From Hoeflea algicola (GTDB taxonomy: Bacteria > Pseudomonadota > Alphaproteobacteria > Rhizobiales > Rhizobiaceae), in contig NZ_JAOVZR010000001.1 in NCBI RefSeq assembly GCF_026619415.1, positions 1,302,001 to 1,366,000 of the forward strand: 64,000 nt of DNA. Reading direction: 5' to 3'. A program made the position numbers and the translations under genes. Below the pieces are notes generated by a model, which made no database searches, was not told the DNA's origin, and saw only the letters and a program-made list of their open reading frames with translations. Numbering within the stretch: position 1 is the first letter of the stretch; each line of letters starts with the position of its first letter. Below are positions 52,777 through 61,464 of this stretch, one piece after another.

Positions 52777-53538
52777 CTATTTAGCCGACGTGATATCCGA
52801 GGCGAACCACGTCTGCGATATTTTGGCAAGCGTGCCGTCGGCCTTCAGCTTGGTCAGCGCAGCGTCAACCTGATCGCGCAGCGCGCGGCCGGCTTCATCG
52901 TCACGGAACGGCAGCGCGTTGTGGATTTCCGAGAAAGGCTGGCCGGCGAGCGCCAGCGGCAACGGACTTTTCTGGATCACCTGAGCCGAAGACACGCGGT
53001 CCATCACGAAAGCATCGACCCGACCAAGCGCGGTATCCTGCTCGATATTGGATTCATAGGTCTTGATGTTGATCTCGTCGGCATAGGGCAACTCGCGCAG
53101 CAATTGCTCGAAATTCGAACCCAAATTGACCGCCACTGTGCGTCCCTTGAGATCTTCCGGGCCAGTGATCGTGGTCTCGTTGCCCTTCTTCACCACCACC
53201 TGCGCACCGTCATAAACGTAGGGCTGGGTGAAGGCGAAGGCCGCTTCGCGCTCGGGCGTGATGGTAATTTGGTTGGCGATGGTATCAATCCGCCCCGAAC
53301 TCAGTGCGCCAACAAGACCGGAAAACGACATTGTCACATACTCGACCTTGAGCCCGGTCTCCGCACCGACCGCATTCATCACATCCACTTCGAAACCCTG
53401 CAGCTTGTCCTGCTTGACAAAGGTGAAGGGGAAATAGCCGCCCGACATGCCAACTTTCAGAGTGGCAGTGTCCTGGGCCTGGGCCATGGTATCAAGGCTA
53501 ACCGCAGCAACAGCGGCGATGGCGAATGCTCTAAGCAT
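52777..53538 (-). CDS. amino-acid (possibly cystine) ABC transporter binding protein
   Basis: A 253-residue periplasmic binding protein. A signal peptide ends near residue 22 (LDTMAQAQD). SGGYFPFTFVKQDKLQGFEVDVMNAVGAETG, TITPEREAAFAFTQPYVYDGAQVVV and GRTVAVNLGSNFEQLLREL resemble TcyA/TcyJ (FliY) more than basic amino-acid proteins, so cystine or a related amino acid is a plausible ligand. ATG 53538 has CAAGGAAAA upstream. First gene of its operon. The 189 bases before dusA's stop hold no gene. Confidence 0.9.
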   Translation of the reverse strand: MLRAFAIAAVAAVSLDTMAQAQDTATLKVGMSGGYFPFTFVKQDKLQGFEVDVMNAVGAETGLKVEYVTMSFSGLVGALSSGRIDTIANQITITPEREAAFAFTQPYVYDGAQVVVKKGNETTITGPEDLKGRTVAVNLGSNFEQLLRELPYADEINIKTYESNIEQDTALGRVDAFVMDRVSSAQVIQKSPLPLALAGQPFSEIHNALPFRDDEAGRALRDQVDAALTKLKADGTLAKISQTWFASDITSAK

Positions 53539-53727
53539 GATATTTTCCTTGAATGTCCAAATACAGCGCCGGCCCTGAGACCGGCAAGGGTCAGGCGATC
53601 CCAACCCAACGGCTTATTTGGGCGTTGGTTCCATCTTGTCAAACGCAGCTTTTCATATGTGTGTTTCCGTGATCGAGCGTGAACACTGCAAACGCAACGG
53701 CTGCGCCCCTGCCCGCGACGCCGTGTC

Positions 53728-54780
53728 TCAGGCAGCCGTCGCCAGATCCGTAAAATCGATCTCGGCAAAAGCCGCGGCAATCACTTCGGGCCCTGCCCCA
53801 TCGCGCACCGCGTCGGTCGACAGGATCTGCCGGAACCGTCGCGCGCCGCGCACACCCAGAAAAAGTCCGACCATGTGCCGTGTGATCTGGCCAAGCCGCC
53901 CGCCTGATTGCAGATGGATCTCAGCATGACGCATCATCGCCGAACAGACGGCGTCCCAATCAACCGCAACTGCCGGCACACCGTAGATCCGCTGGTCGAC
54001 TTCGCCCAGCAGCTGCGCGTTGTGATAGGCGGCACGGCCAAGCATTACCCCGTCAACGTACTCAAGATGCTCCGCCGCTTGATTTAGATTGGCAATTCCA
54101 CCGTTTATACCGATGAAAACATGTGGGTATTGCTGCTTGAGCCGGTAAACCCTGTCATAGTCCAACGGCGGCACGTCGCGGTTCTGTTTCGGCGACAGGC
54201 CCTGCAGCCAGGCCTTGCGGGCATGCACCCAGAGCGCATCCACCCCGGCATCGATCACCGCTTCAGTCAGAGCCGGCAACGCAATTGTTGGATCTTGATC
54301 GTCGACGCCAATACGGCACTTGACCGTCACCGGCACGTCCGAAACCGCCTTCATCGCTGCCACGCAGCGCGCCACCAGATCGGGCTCGCGCATCAGGCAG
54401 GCGCCAAACGTGCCCGACTGCACCCTGTCGGACGGACAGCCGACATTGAGATTAATTTCGTCATAACCGAAGTCGCTGGCGATCCGCACCGCCTCGGCAA
54501 GCTTGCAAGGTTCCGATCCGCCCAGTTGCAGCGCCACCGGGCGCTCGGTTTGGTCATAGCCAAGCAGCCTCTCGCGGTCGCCGTGCAGCACCGCATCCGC
54601 CACCACCATCTCTGTGTAAAGCAGCGCGTGCTGAGACAATTGCCGGTGCAAAAACCGGCAATGGCGGTCCGTCCAGTCCATCATCGGTGCGACGGAGAGG
54701 ATTTTTTCGCTATTTTTCAGTGCGTCACGATACATCACAAGCAGATCCGTCCGGGGAATGATTGCTCCAAGTTGAGCCAA
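53728..54780 (-). CDS. dusA: tRNA-dihydrouridine(20/20a) synthase DusA
   Basis: Flavoprotein that reduces uridines 20 and 20a of tRNA. The 350 residues hold SVAPMMDWTDRHCRFLHRQLSQHALLYTEMV at the FMN site, the catalytic Cys in NLNVGCPSDRVQSGTFGACLM, CRIGVDDQ and the phosphate-binding INGGIANLNQA and GVMLGRAAYHNP-like GVMLGRAAYHN; the DusA-type HARKAWLQGLSPKQNR is diagnostic. ATG 54735 is an alternative start 15 codons later. It is a single gene. Confidence 0.96.
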   Translation of the reverse strand: MAQLGAIIPRTDLLVMYRDALKNSEKILSVAPMMDWTDRHCRFLHRQLSQHALLYTEMVVADAVLHGDRERLLGYDQTERPVALQLGGSEPCKLAEAVRIASDFGYDEINLNVGCPSDRVQSGTFGACLMREPDLVARCVAAMKAVSDVPVTVKCRIGVDDQDPTIALPALTEAVIDAGVDALWVHARKAWLQGLSPKQNRDVPPLDYDRVYRLKQQYPHVFIGINGGIANLNQAAEHLEYVDGVMLGRAAYHNAQLLGEVDQRIYGVPAVAVDWDAVCSAMMRHAEIHLQSGGRLGQITRHMVGLFLGVRGARRFRQILSTDAVRDGAGPEVIAAAFAEIDFTDLATAA

Positions 54781-54980
54781 AGTGTCCAGGCTTGTACCTC
54801 ACTTGGTCTCCCGGTGCACGGAATTCTGACCGATTGATAGCATGTCATCGGTTCGGGCCACCATCGTTCAGCATTCTGACCATTTGAGGCCAGGCGATAG
54901 ACCCCGTCTGGAAACGTCACGGAACCCTGGCCGCATCCATGCGTTGTCGACGGTAAGTTTCAAATGCAAAGGAGAACCCG

Positions 54981-55541
54981 ATGCCAAAGTTGGAAAACGC
55001 CAAGATCCTGATCATGTCGACCGATGGTTTCGAACAGTCCGAACTCGAATACCCCCTCGAACACCTCAGGGCCGCAGGCGCCACCGTTCATGTGGCAAGC
55101 CTTGACGGCAAACCGGTCAAGGGATGGGACGGTGCCGATTGGGGCAACAGCGTCGACGCCGATCTGAAGATCTCCGACGTCAAGGTTGATGACTACATCG
55201 CGCTGGTCCTGCCGGGCGGCCAGATCAACCCCGACCTGCTGCGGGTCGAGCCAGACGCGGTCAATCTGGTGCGCGATTTTATCAGCGGCGACAAGATCGT
55301 CGCTGCCATCTGTCACGCCCCCTGGCTGTTGATCGAGGCTGGGGTGATCAAAGGCCGTGAAGCCACCTCCTATCCGTCGATCCGCACCGATCTTGAAAAT
55401 GCCGGCGCCAACTGGGTCGACCGCGAGATCGCCATCGACAACGGCATCATCACCAGCCGCTCGCCCAAGGACCTTGAAGCCTTTGTCGCCAAGATCATCG
55501 AGGAAGTGCGCGAAGGCGAACATCACCGCGACGCCGCATGA
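54981..55541 (+). CDS. DJ-1/PfpI-family protein
   Basis: A 186-residue protein of the type 1 glutamine amidotransferase-like DJ-1/PfpI fold. The nucleophile elbow Cys is in AAICHAPWLLIEAG, and KILIMSTDGFEQSELEYPLEHL is the family N-terminus. Close relatives have been described as proteases, glyoxalases or deglycases; which one applies is open. ATG 54981 follows AAAGGAGAA. The host-attachment gene follows after 98 bases in the same direction, so a stress-response unit is possible. Confidence 0.93.
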   Translation: MPKLENAKILIMSTDGFEQSELEYPLEHLRAAGATVHVASLDGKPVKGWDGADWGNSVDADLKISDVKVDDYIALVLPGGQINPDLLRVEPDAVNLVRDFISGDKIVAAICHAPWLLIEAGVIKGREATSYPSIRTDLENAGANWVDREIAIDNGIITSRSPKDLEAFVAKIIEEVREGEHHRDAA

Positions 55542-55639
55542 TAAGGTGGCGGGGGCGTCTGCCTTGGCGGCTACCCCGCCCCCGCTCTCAGGCCGCCAGA
55601 CGCTTAAGCCCTGCCGCACGACTTCTCGAGGAGAATCCG

Positions 55640-56050
55640 ATGACCAATAAATCTATTCCGCACAACACGCTGATCGTGGTGGGTACTGGCGAAGGCGCCA
55701 ATTTCTACCGCAATTCCGCCAAGGGCGGCGAGCTCAAGCTCGCTCACGCCGGAGACCTCGAACCGGGCAATCTGGCCGACCAGGGCCCTGCCGGAAAACA
55801 GCCGCCGGATACCTCCGCCAAGGAATCTATGGAAGCGACGTTTGCCAAAATTCTTGCCAACCATCTCTATGATTTGGTCCAGGCGCACAAATTCGAACAT
55901 CTGGTGCTGGTGCTTGATCCCGACAGCCTTGGCGAAATTCGTCCCAGCCTGCATGTCAGCGTGCGCGACAAGATCATGCTGGAACTGCCCAAGACCCTGG
56001 TCAACAGTCCCACGGACCAGATCGAAAAGTCGATATTGGCGAGCCTTTAG
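55640..56050 (+). CDS. host attachment family protein
   Basis: A 136-residue protein of the Host_attach family. TLIVVGTGEGANFYRN at the start, the GDLEPGNLADQGPAGKQPP middle, and LVLVLDPDSLGEIRPSLHVSVRDKIMLELPKTLVNSPTDQIEKSI are recognisable; the last part is eRF1/archaeal-like. In Agrobacterium a homologue affects plant attachment. ATG 55640 follows GAGGAGA. The biochemical function is unknown. Confidence 0.88.
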   Translation: MTNKSIPHNTLIVVGTGEGANFYRNSAKGGELKLAHAGDLEPGNLADQGPAGKQPPDTSAKESMEATFAKILANHLYDLVQAHKFEHLVLVLDPDSLGEIRPSLHVSVRDKIMLELPKTLVNSPTDQIEKSILASL

Positions 56051-56265
56051 AACGGGAAACCATTTTACCGGATGCAGCTTCGGGCCGATCCTTATGATCG
56101 GCCCGACAGCAATGCCCCTCGGTAAAATCCCTGTGTGACCGACAGATTGAACCCTCGCCTTTCCAGGCCGGGCTATCCAGCCAATGACTTGCGACCACCC
56201 GCAGTTGCCACTTTTCGCCCCTCATGCGAAACCTCGTCCTGCAAGCTTTCACTTTCGGGGGGATC

Positions 56266-56691
56266 ATGACTGTCAGCTACACCACCAACCGCATGCTTCA
56301 TTTCGGCGACTGCGATATTTCAGGAACGGCCTACTATCCGGCCTACCTCAACTTGCTCAACGGGGTGATCGAGGAGTTCTGGTCGGCGATCGGCTATCCC
56401 TGGCACGAGATCATCTGGAAAGAGCGTTGGGGCACGCCAACCGTGCACCTGACCTGCGATTTTTCCAAACCGTCGCTCTTCGGCGAAAAGCTGACCTTTG
56501 AGCTGACCGTCACCAGGGTAGGCAAGTCATCGATGACGGTCGAGCATGTGGTGCTGTGCGGCGACGAACAGCGCTGGTCGGGCAAACAGGTGCTGGCGGC
56601 AAGCTGGCTCGACAAGCACACCTCGATGCCCTGGCCCGACGATGTGCGCGCCAAGCTCACCTCGTTCCTGCCGCAAGAACCTGCGGAATAA
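56266..56691 (+). CDS. acyl-CoA thioesterase, 4-hydroxybenzoyl-CoA type
   Basis: A 141-residue hot-dog thioesterase. FGDCDISGTAYYPAYLNLLNGVIEEFW contains the Asp of the 4HBT active site, followed by GTPTVHLTCDFSKPSLFGEKLTFELTVTRVGKSSMTVEH. ATG 56266 has GGGGGG five bases upstream; the earlier in-frame ATG at 56224 lacks a site. It may cleave aromatic or medium-chain acyl-CoA. It faces livM across a bidirectional terminator. Confidence 0.9.
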   Translation: MTVSYTTNRMLHFGDCDISGTAYYPAYLNLLNGVIEEFWSAIGYPWHEIIWKERWGTPTVHLTCDFSKPSLFGEKLTFELTVTRVGKSSMTVEHVVLCGDEQRWSGKQVLAASWLDKHTSMPWPDDVRAKLTSFLPQEPAE

Positions 56692-56715
56692 GCCCAACGG
56701 AAATTGGCCATGAAA

Positions 56716-56742
56716 CCGATCTGACTTTGTCAGTCAGATCGG
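56716..56742. terminator. bidirectional terminator; livM stop codon in its loop
   Basis: CCGATCTGAC (56716-56725) and GTCAGATCGG (56733-56742) pair perfectly over ten bases around TTTGTCA. TTTTC follows on the plus strand and a short T run on the minus strand. The livM TGA at 56732-56730 lies inside the loop, so the same hairpin can end both convergent transcripts. Confidence 0.82.
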
Positions 56743-57674
56743 ATTTTCGGCGATTTTTCCGGCACCAGACCGGAACGGAATTTCTGCAGCACGAATTGCA
56801 GGATCAGTCCGACCAGCAACATGCGGATATAGGATGACCGGGTGATCCATTCCGGTGGCAGGCGGCTGGTGAAAATCTCGGTTGCCGACCACAGGAACCA
56901 TATCACCAGCGCACCGGCTATCGCGCCCTTGTTGTTACCGGACCCGCCGGCCATCAGCATCACCCAGACCAGAAATGTCACCAGCAGCGGCTCCGTAGCC
57001 GAGGGCGACAGGAACTTGAAGTAATGCGCCGAAAGCCCTCCGGCCAGCCCCATGATGGCGCAGCCGATGACGAAGGTTTGCAGGCGGAACTTGTCGACAT
57101 CCTTGCCTGCGGCGCGCGCCGAATCCTCATTATCGCGGATTGCCCGCAAGGTCCGTCCCCAGGGGCTGACATAAAGCCGCTGGCACAGGACGTAGACGCC
57201 GAGCACACAGGTCCAGACAACAGCCAGATAAAGAATGTCCGCCGACCGGCCATGCACCAGATCGCCAAACGGGCGCGGCACCCCGGAAATGCCGAGGCTG
57301 CCATTGGTCAGCCAGGATTCATTGACAATTACCAGCCGCAGGATTTCGGCGATGCCGACCGAGGCCATCGCCAGATAATCGCTTTTCAGCCCGACACAGA
57401 TCTTGGCCACCGCCCAGCCGGTGATCCCTGCCACGACCATCGCTGCGGCAAGCCCGAACGGGATCGGCAGCCCGAAGCCGCCCAGATGCTTGGCCGACAC
57501 AGCGGTGGTGGCAATCGCCGAGGCGTAGGCCCCGACGGCGAAGAACCCGGCGATGCCGGCATTAAACAGCCCGCCCATGCCCCATTGCACATTCAAGGCG
57601 AGACAGAGCACGGCATAGATACCGCCGGCAATCAGCACGCTAACCAGATAGAACAACAGACCGGTCATTTCCAT
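56730..57674 (-). CDS. livM: branched-chain amino-acid-type ABC permease LivM
   Basis: A 314-residue permease with about nine hydrophobic segments. GIYAVLCLALNVQWGMGGLFNAGIAGFFAVGAYASA, the EAA-like RTLRAIRDNEDSARAAGKDV and GSGNNKGAIAGALVIWFLW are LivM hallmarks. Its start codon overlaps the livH stop as TAATG. Last gene of the liv series. The cluster context suggests aromatic or amino-acid substrates, since LivM-type systems also carry amides and urea. Confidence 0.95.
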   Translation of the reverse strand: MEMTGLLFYLVSVLIAGGIYAVLCLALNVQWGMGGLFNAGIAGFFAVGAYASAIATTAVSAKHLGGFGLPIPFGLAAAMVVAGITGWAVAKICVGLKSDYLAMASVGIAEILRLVIVNESWLTNGSLGISGVPRPFGDLVHGRSADILYLAVVWTCVLGVYVLCQRLYVSPWGRTLRAIRDNEDSARAAGKDVDKFRLQTFVIGCAIMGLAGGLSAHYFKFLSPSATEPLLVTFLVWVMLMAGGSGNNKGAIAGALVIWFLWSATEIFTSRLPPEWITRSSYIRMLLVGLILQFVLQKFRSGLVPEKSPKIRSD

Positions 57675-58564
57675 TACAGCAACCTCCCCTTGAACAGGCC
57701 CTGCGGCCGGAACAGAAGCAATGCCACCATGATGAAGAAGGCGACGGCGGATTTGTACGACGGTGAGATCAACGGCTCATCAGTGAGCCAGGGAAACGTA
57801 GCAACCTCCTCGGCAACGCCGATGATCAGACCGCCGACAATGGCGCCCATCGGCTTGCCGATGCCACCCAGAACAGCGGCAGCAAACATCGCCAGCAACA
57901 GGTTCCAGCCCAGGTTGGGGTGCATGCTGGTATCCATGCCGGCAAACACCCCGGCGGTGGCGGCCAGCGAGGCGCCGATCACCCAGGTCCAGCGCACAAC
58001 CCTCTCGGTATCAAGCCCGGCCACAGCCGCCAATTCCGGCTCGTCGGAGACCGCGCGCATGGCCCGGCCAAGTTTTGAACGGGTCAGAAAGAAATGCAGC
58101 GCAATAGCGATGATCAGGGTCAGAGAGATGACTTGCATATGCAGTTCGGAAATACGGAACGTATCAAACAGAACCACCGGCATGCGGACACCCGAGACAA
58201 ACACCTGGTTGCCAGAACTCCAGAACAATTGCGCCAGCGACCGGAATATCAACGCCACCCCGAACGAGGCGATCACGGTATAAATGGTCGGAAGCTTGCG
58301 CAGTGGTTTGTAGAAGAACTGGTCCACCGCGAGCGCCGCCACAATCGCCAATGCAATGCCGAACGGCAGCAGCAGCAGCGGGTTTACCGGAATGAACCAG
58401 ACCGCCGTCAGCACACCGTAGCCGCCAATGGTCATCAGGTCGCCATGGGCAAAATGCGCAAACCGCAGGATACCGAAGACCATGGAGATACCCACCGCGC
58501 CCAGTGCATAAATGCTGCCGATGGTCAGTCCCGGAACCAGATAGAGATTGATGAAGTCAATCAT
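57674..58564 (-). CDS. livH: branched-chain amino-acid-type ABC permease LivH
   Basis: A 296-residue permease with eight or so hydrophobic segments. GSIYALGAVGISMVFGILRFAHFAHGDLMTIGGYG is the LivH N-terminal signature, and RAMRAVSDEPELAAVAGLDTERVV is the ATPase-docking loop. Its start overlaps the livF stop (ATGA) and its stop overlaps livM, so the transporter subunits are tightly coupled. Confidence 0.95.
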   Translation of the reverse strand: MIDFINLYLVPGLTIGSIYALGAVGISMVFGILRFAHFAHGDLMTIGGYGVLTAVWFIPVNPLLLLPFGIALAIVAALAVDQFFYKPLRKLPTIYTVIASFGVALIFRSLAQLFWSSGNQVFVSGVRMPVVLFDTFRISELHMQVISLTLIIAIALHFFLTRSKLGRAMRAVSDEPELAAVAGLDTERVVRWTWVIGASLAATAGVFAGMDTSMHPNLGWNLLLAMFAAAVLGGIGKPMGAIVGGLIIGVAEEVATFPWLTDEPLISPSYKSAVAFFIMVALLLFRPQGLFKGRLL

Positions 58565-59280
58565 GCCGCAGCACCTCCGAGGAAAGATCGCCGCACCGCA
58601 TCGTCATTGAGCAGCGATTCCCCCGACCCAGATATGAAATTCCTGCCGCTGACCAGCACATGGCCGTTGTCGGCGATCCGCAAGGCCTGCTTGGCGTTCT
58701 GCTCGACCATCAGGATGGTGACGCCGTGCTTGCGGATATCAAGCAGCAGATCGAAAATGATCTCGAGATAGGCGGGCGACAATCCGGCTGTAGGTTCATC
58801 CAGCAGCAACAGTTTCGGCTCACTCATCAGCGCCCGGCCCATTGCCACCATCTGCCGTTGTCCACCGGACAATTCGCCCGCTGCCTGGCCAAGCTTGTCT
58901 CTCAAATCGGGAAACAGCGACAGCACATTCTCGCGCACCGCTTCCTTGTCTTTGGGCGGCGCGGCATAGGTGCCGACATCGAGATTTTCATCAACGGTAA
59001 GCGTCGGAAACACATTGCGGCTCTGCGGCACCATTGAAATCCCGAGCGGCACGAGCTGGGAGGTCTTGAGACCCGAAATGTCCTTCCCGGCAAATGAGAT
59101 CGTCCCTTCAGAACGGGCGGTCAGCGCGAAGATGGTTTTCAACAAGGTCGATTTGCCGGCGCCATTGGGCCCGATGATGACGGAGATCTCGTTTTCCGCA
59201 ACGTCAAGGTTGATATCCTCGATAATCGCCACGCCGCCATAGCCTGCAACCAGGCTCTGGACCGATAACAACGCACTCAT
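58561..59280 (-). CDS. livF: branched-chain amino-acid-type ABC ATPase LivF
   Basis: A 239-residue ATPase. Walker A GPNGAGKSTLLKTIF, signature LSGGQRQMVAMGRALM, Walker B LLLDEPTAGLSPAYLEIIF. It is the smaller ATPase of the pair and starts in the livG stop codon. LivF sequences end, as here, without the extra C-terminal helix of LivG. Confidence 0.96.
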   Translation of the reverse strand: MSALLSVQSLVAGYGGVAIIEDINLDVAENEISVIIGPNGAGKSTLLKTIFALTARSEGTISFAGKDISGLKTSQLVPLGISMVPQSRNVFPTLTVDENLDVGTYAAPPKDKEAVRENVLSLFPDLRDKLGQAAGELSGGQRQMVAMGRALMSEPKLLLLDEPTAGLSPAYLEIIFDLLLDIRKHGVTILMVEQNAKQALRIADNGHVLVSGRNFISGSGESLLNDDAVRRSFLGGAAA

Positions 59281-60050
59281 GGCCGGGCCTCATATTTTCC
59301 GCCGCCGAAATAGGCTTCGATGACGCGCGCATCCTGACGCACTTCATCCACTGCGCCCCGCATCAGAAGCGTGCCCTGCGCCATCACGATAACTTCGTCA
59401 CAAAGCTTGGAAACATAATCGAGATCGTGCTCGATCAGGCAGAAGGTCAGTCCTTGCTCCTTGTTGAGCAGCAGGATCTTGTCGGAGATCTTGGCCAGCA
59501 GCGTCCGGTTGATGCCGGCGCCGATCTCATCGAGAAGAATGATCTTGGGTTTTTGCATCAGCGCCCGACCGAGTTCCAGAAGCTTCTTCTGGCCGCCCGA
59601 GAGATTGCCGGCCTTCTCGTCCTTGACCTGATCGATCTCGAGAAAAGCCACCATGTCGCGCGCCGCGCGGTAGGTCTTTTCCTCTTCCTCGGCAAAACGG
59701 CCGCGCCGGAAAATGACGTTGAACACGTTCTCGCCAATCGGCGTTGCTGCCGCGGCCATGAAATTCTCGATGACCGTAAGCTGCGAGAACTCGTGCGGGA
59801 TCTGAAAGGTGCGCGCCAGCCCGCGTGCAGCGCGCTGATGCGGCTTCAGCGAGGTAATGTCCTTGCCCTCGAGCTTGATCCGTCCACCTGCGAGCGGTAC
59901 GTGACCGGCAATCGCATTGAACATGGTGGTCTTGCCCGCACCATTGGGGCCGATCAATCCGGTGATCCGCCCGGCCGGAATATCAAAACTGACGTCATCG
60001 ACGACATTGGGGCCGCCGTAGCTCACCTTCACATGTTCGACTGATATCAT
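59277..60050 (-). CDS. livG: branched-chain amino-acid-type ABC ATPase LivG
   Basis: A 257-residue ATPase. Walker [17 protein letters not shown], the LivG insertion [21 protein letters not shown], signature [16 protein letters not shown] and Walker [16 protein letters not shown]. Walker B ends in Glu-Ile where most ABC ATPases have Glu-Pro. It lies 137 bases after livJ, with a perfect hairpin in between. Confidence 0.95.
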   Translation of the reverse strand: MISVEHVKVSYGGPNVVDDVSFDIPAGRITGLIGPNGAGKTTMFNAIAGHVPLAGGRIKLEGKDITSLKPHQRAARGLARTFQIPHEFSQLTVIENFMAAAATPIGENVFNVIFRRGRFAEEEEKTYRAARDMVAFLEIDQVKDEKAGNLSGGQKKLLELGRALMQKPKIILLDEIGAGINRTLLAKISDKILLLNKEQGLTFCLIEHDLDYVSKLCDEVIVMAQGTLLMRGAVDEVRQDARVIEAYFGGGKYEARP

Positions 60051-60135
60051 GAAGTCCCCATATCGCGGCCTTTTCGGTCCGCTGCCGATGCCTTCCCCGC
60101 CAAACGTTTGGCCAGGTGGATCGCGCCAGTTTGCA

Positions 60136-60163
60136 GCTCCTCCCCGTCAAAACAGGGAGGAGC
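60136..60163 (-). terminator. intercistronic hairpin between livJ and livG
   Basis: GCTCCTCCC (60136-60144) and GGGAGGAGC (60155-60163) pair over nine bases around a ten-base loop. There is no T run on the minus strand, so it is more likely a stabiliser of the livJ message or a partial terminator than a full stop. Confidence 0.6.
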
Positions 60164-60187
60164 CGGGCTTGTCAGGCTTTGGTCAGA

Positions 60188-61393
60188 TCACTCGACAACC
60201 GCGATCTGCTTGTAGACCGTGCCATCCACCACGAACTTGCCGATGAACCCGGCAACGTCGCCGTTCTCGTCAAAATCATAGTTTCCGCCGGCACCATCAT
60301 AATCGATGTCCTTGCCTTCCTTGATCAGTGCCTTGGCCTTGGCCCAGTCACCAGGACCAACTTTTTCGCCTGGAGCCGAGGCGATGGCACGCAGTGCTTC
60401 GGCCATCTTGGTGCGATCGGCCGACCCAGCCTGCTCGACGGCAAGCATGGTCATGAAGGTGGCGTCATAGGTCTGGTCGACAAATGGCTTGTCAGCCGGT
60501 TCGCTGTACTCTGCGGTGTAGAGTTCATGCAGCTTGGACTGGTTCGGGTTGTCCTCCGGCGAGGTCGGTGCCGAGAAGAATGAGGTGGCAAGCGCTTCGG
60601 CGCCGATATCGGCGATCAGCGCTTCATCGCGCAGACCGTCAGTGCCAATGAACTTGGTGAACAGGCCGCCTTCGATCGCCTGCTTGACGATTTTGCCGCC
60701 GGAATCGCCGGCATAGGCGACCACCACCAGCGCATCACCGCCAGCCTTTGAAAGGGTTGCGAGTTCCGAACGGTAGGAGTTCTTCTTCTCCTCGTGCTTG
60801 ACCTCGGCCACGACTTCGCCACCGGCTGCCTTATAAGCGTCAACGAAGGTCTGGCCAATGCCAACCCCGTAATCATTGTTGACGAAGGTGACGGCAACTT
60901 TCTTGATGCCTTCATCGAGCACCATCTTGGCCAACACCTTGCCCTGGAAGTTGTCGGACGGAACGATCCGGAAGAGCAGGTCGTTGTCCTTGATATCGGT
61001 CATCGCCGGTGATGTGGCAGTCGGCGAGAGCTGGACAACGCCAGCCGGAATGGCAGCGGCTTCAGCGGCGGCAATAGTTGTGCCTGACATCAGCGCGCCC
61101 ATGATGATCGGCACGTTCTCAATGTTGATCAGCTTGCCGGCGGCGTCAACCGCGCCCTGCGATGATCCCGTGGTGTCGCCAAAGACCGGAACAGCCTGAC
61201 CGTCGAGCAGTCCACCACCCTCGTTGACATGCTTGACTGCGAGATTGGCTGCGTTCTGCAACGGCGGAATGAAGCTTGCGATCGGACCGGTGATGTCCAT
61301 CAAGAGGCCAATCTTGGTATCTGCGGCGAGGCTTGATGCGCTCGACGCCAGCAGTGCCGCGACGGCCAGTGAATAAGTTGTTTTTTTCATCAT
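60188..61393 (-). CDS. livJ: LivJ/LivK-type binding protein
   Basis: A 401-residue periplasmic type I binding protein (Peripla_BP_6). Signal peptide YSLAVAALLASSASSLAA is cleaved near residue 22. Ligand-pocket features are LMDITGPIASFIPPLQNAANLAVKHVNEGGG and a Ser-Thr-Thr-type SGTTIAAAEAA. GDTTGSSQGAV and QTYDATFMTMLAVEQAG are typical of the aromatic/amide-binding branch. ATG 61393 is chosen with GGGAG upstream. Gene order livJ-livG-livF-livH-livM is standard. Confidence 0.93.
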   Translation of the reverse strand: MMKKTTYSLAVAALLASSASSLAADTKIGLLMDITGPIASFIPPLQNAANLAVKHVNEGGGLLDGQAVPVFGDTTGSSQGAVDAAGKLINIENVPIIMGALMSGTTIAAAEAAAIPAGVVQLSPTATSPAMTDIKDNDLLFRIVPSDNFQGKVLAKMVLDEGIKKVAVTFVNNDYGVGIGQTFVDAYKAAGGEVVAEVKHEEKKNSYRSELATLSKAGGDALVVVAYAGDSGGKIVKQAIEGGLFTKFIGTDGLRDEALIADIGAEALATSFFSAPTSPEDNPNQSKLHELYTAEYSEPADKPFVDQTYDATFMTMLAVEQAGSADRTKMAEALRAIASAPGEKVGPGDWAKAKALIKEGKDIDYDGAGGNYDFDENGDVAGFIGKFVVDGTVYKQIAVVE

Positions 61394-61464
61394 TATTGCT
61401 CCCATCTTATTGTTATGCCCAAAGCTGAGTGAGCGCGTGCGGGCAGTTTGTAAAACGCTCAGAA

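Noticed and set aside
52135-53682. Plus-strand open frame of 515 codons over the amino-acid ABC genes
   Set aside because: It spans two real genes and their junction on the other strand and has no recognisable domain.
57024-58283. Plus-strand open frame of 419 codons over livM and livH
   Set aside because: Antisense to overlapping transporter genes; composition is that of a shadow.
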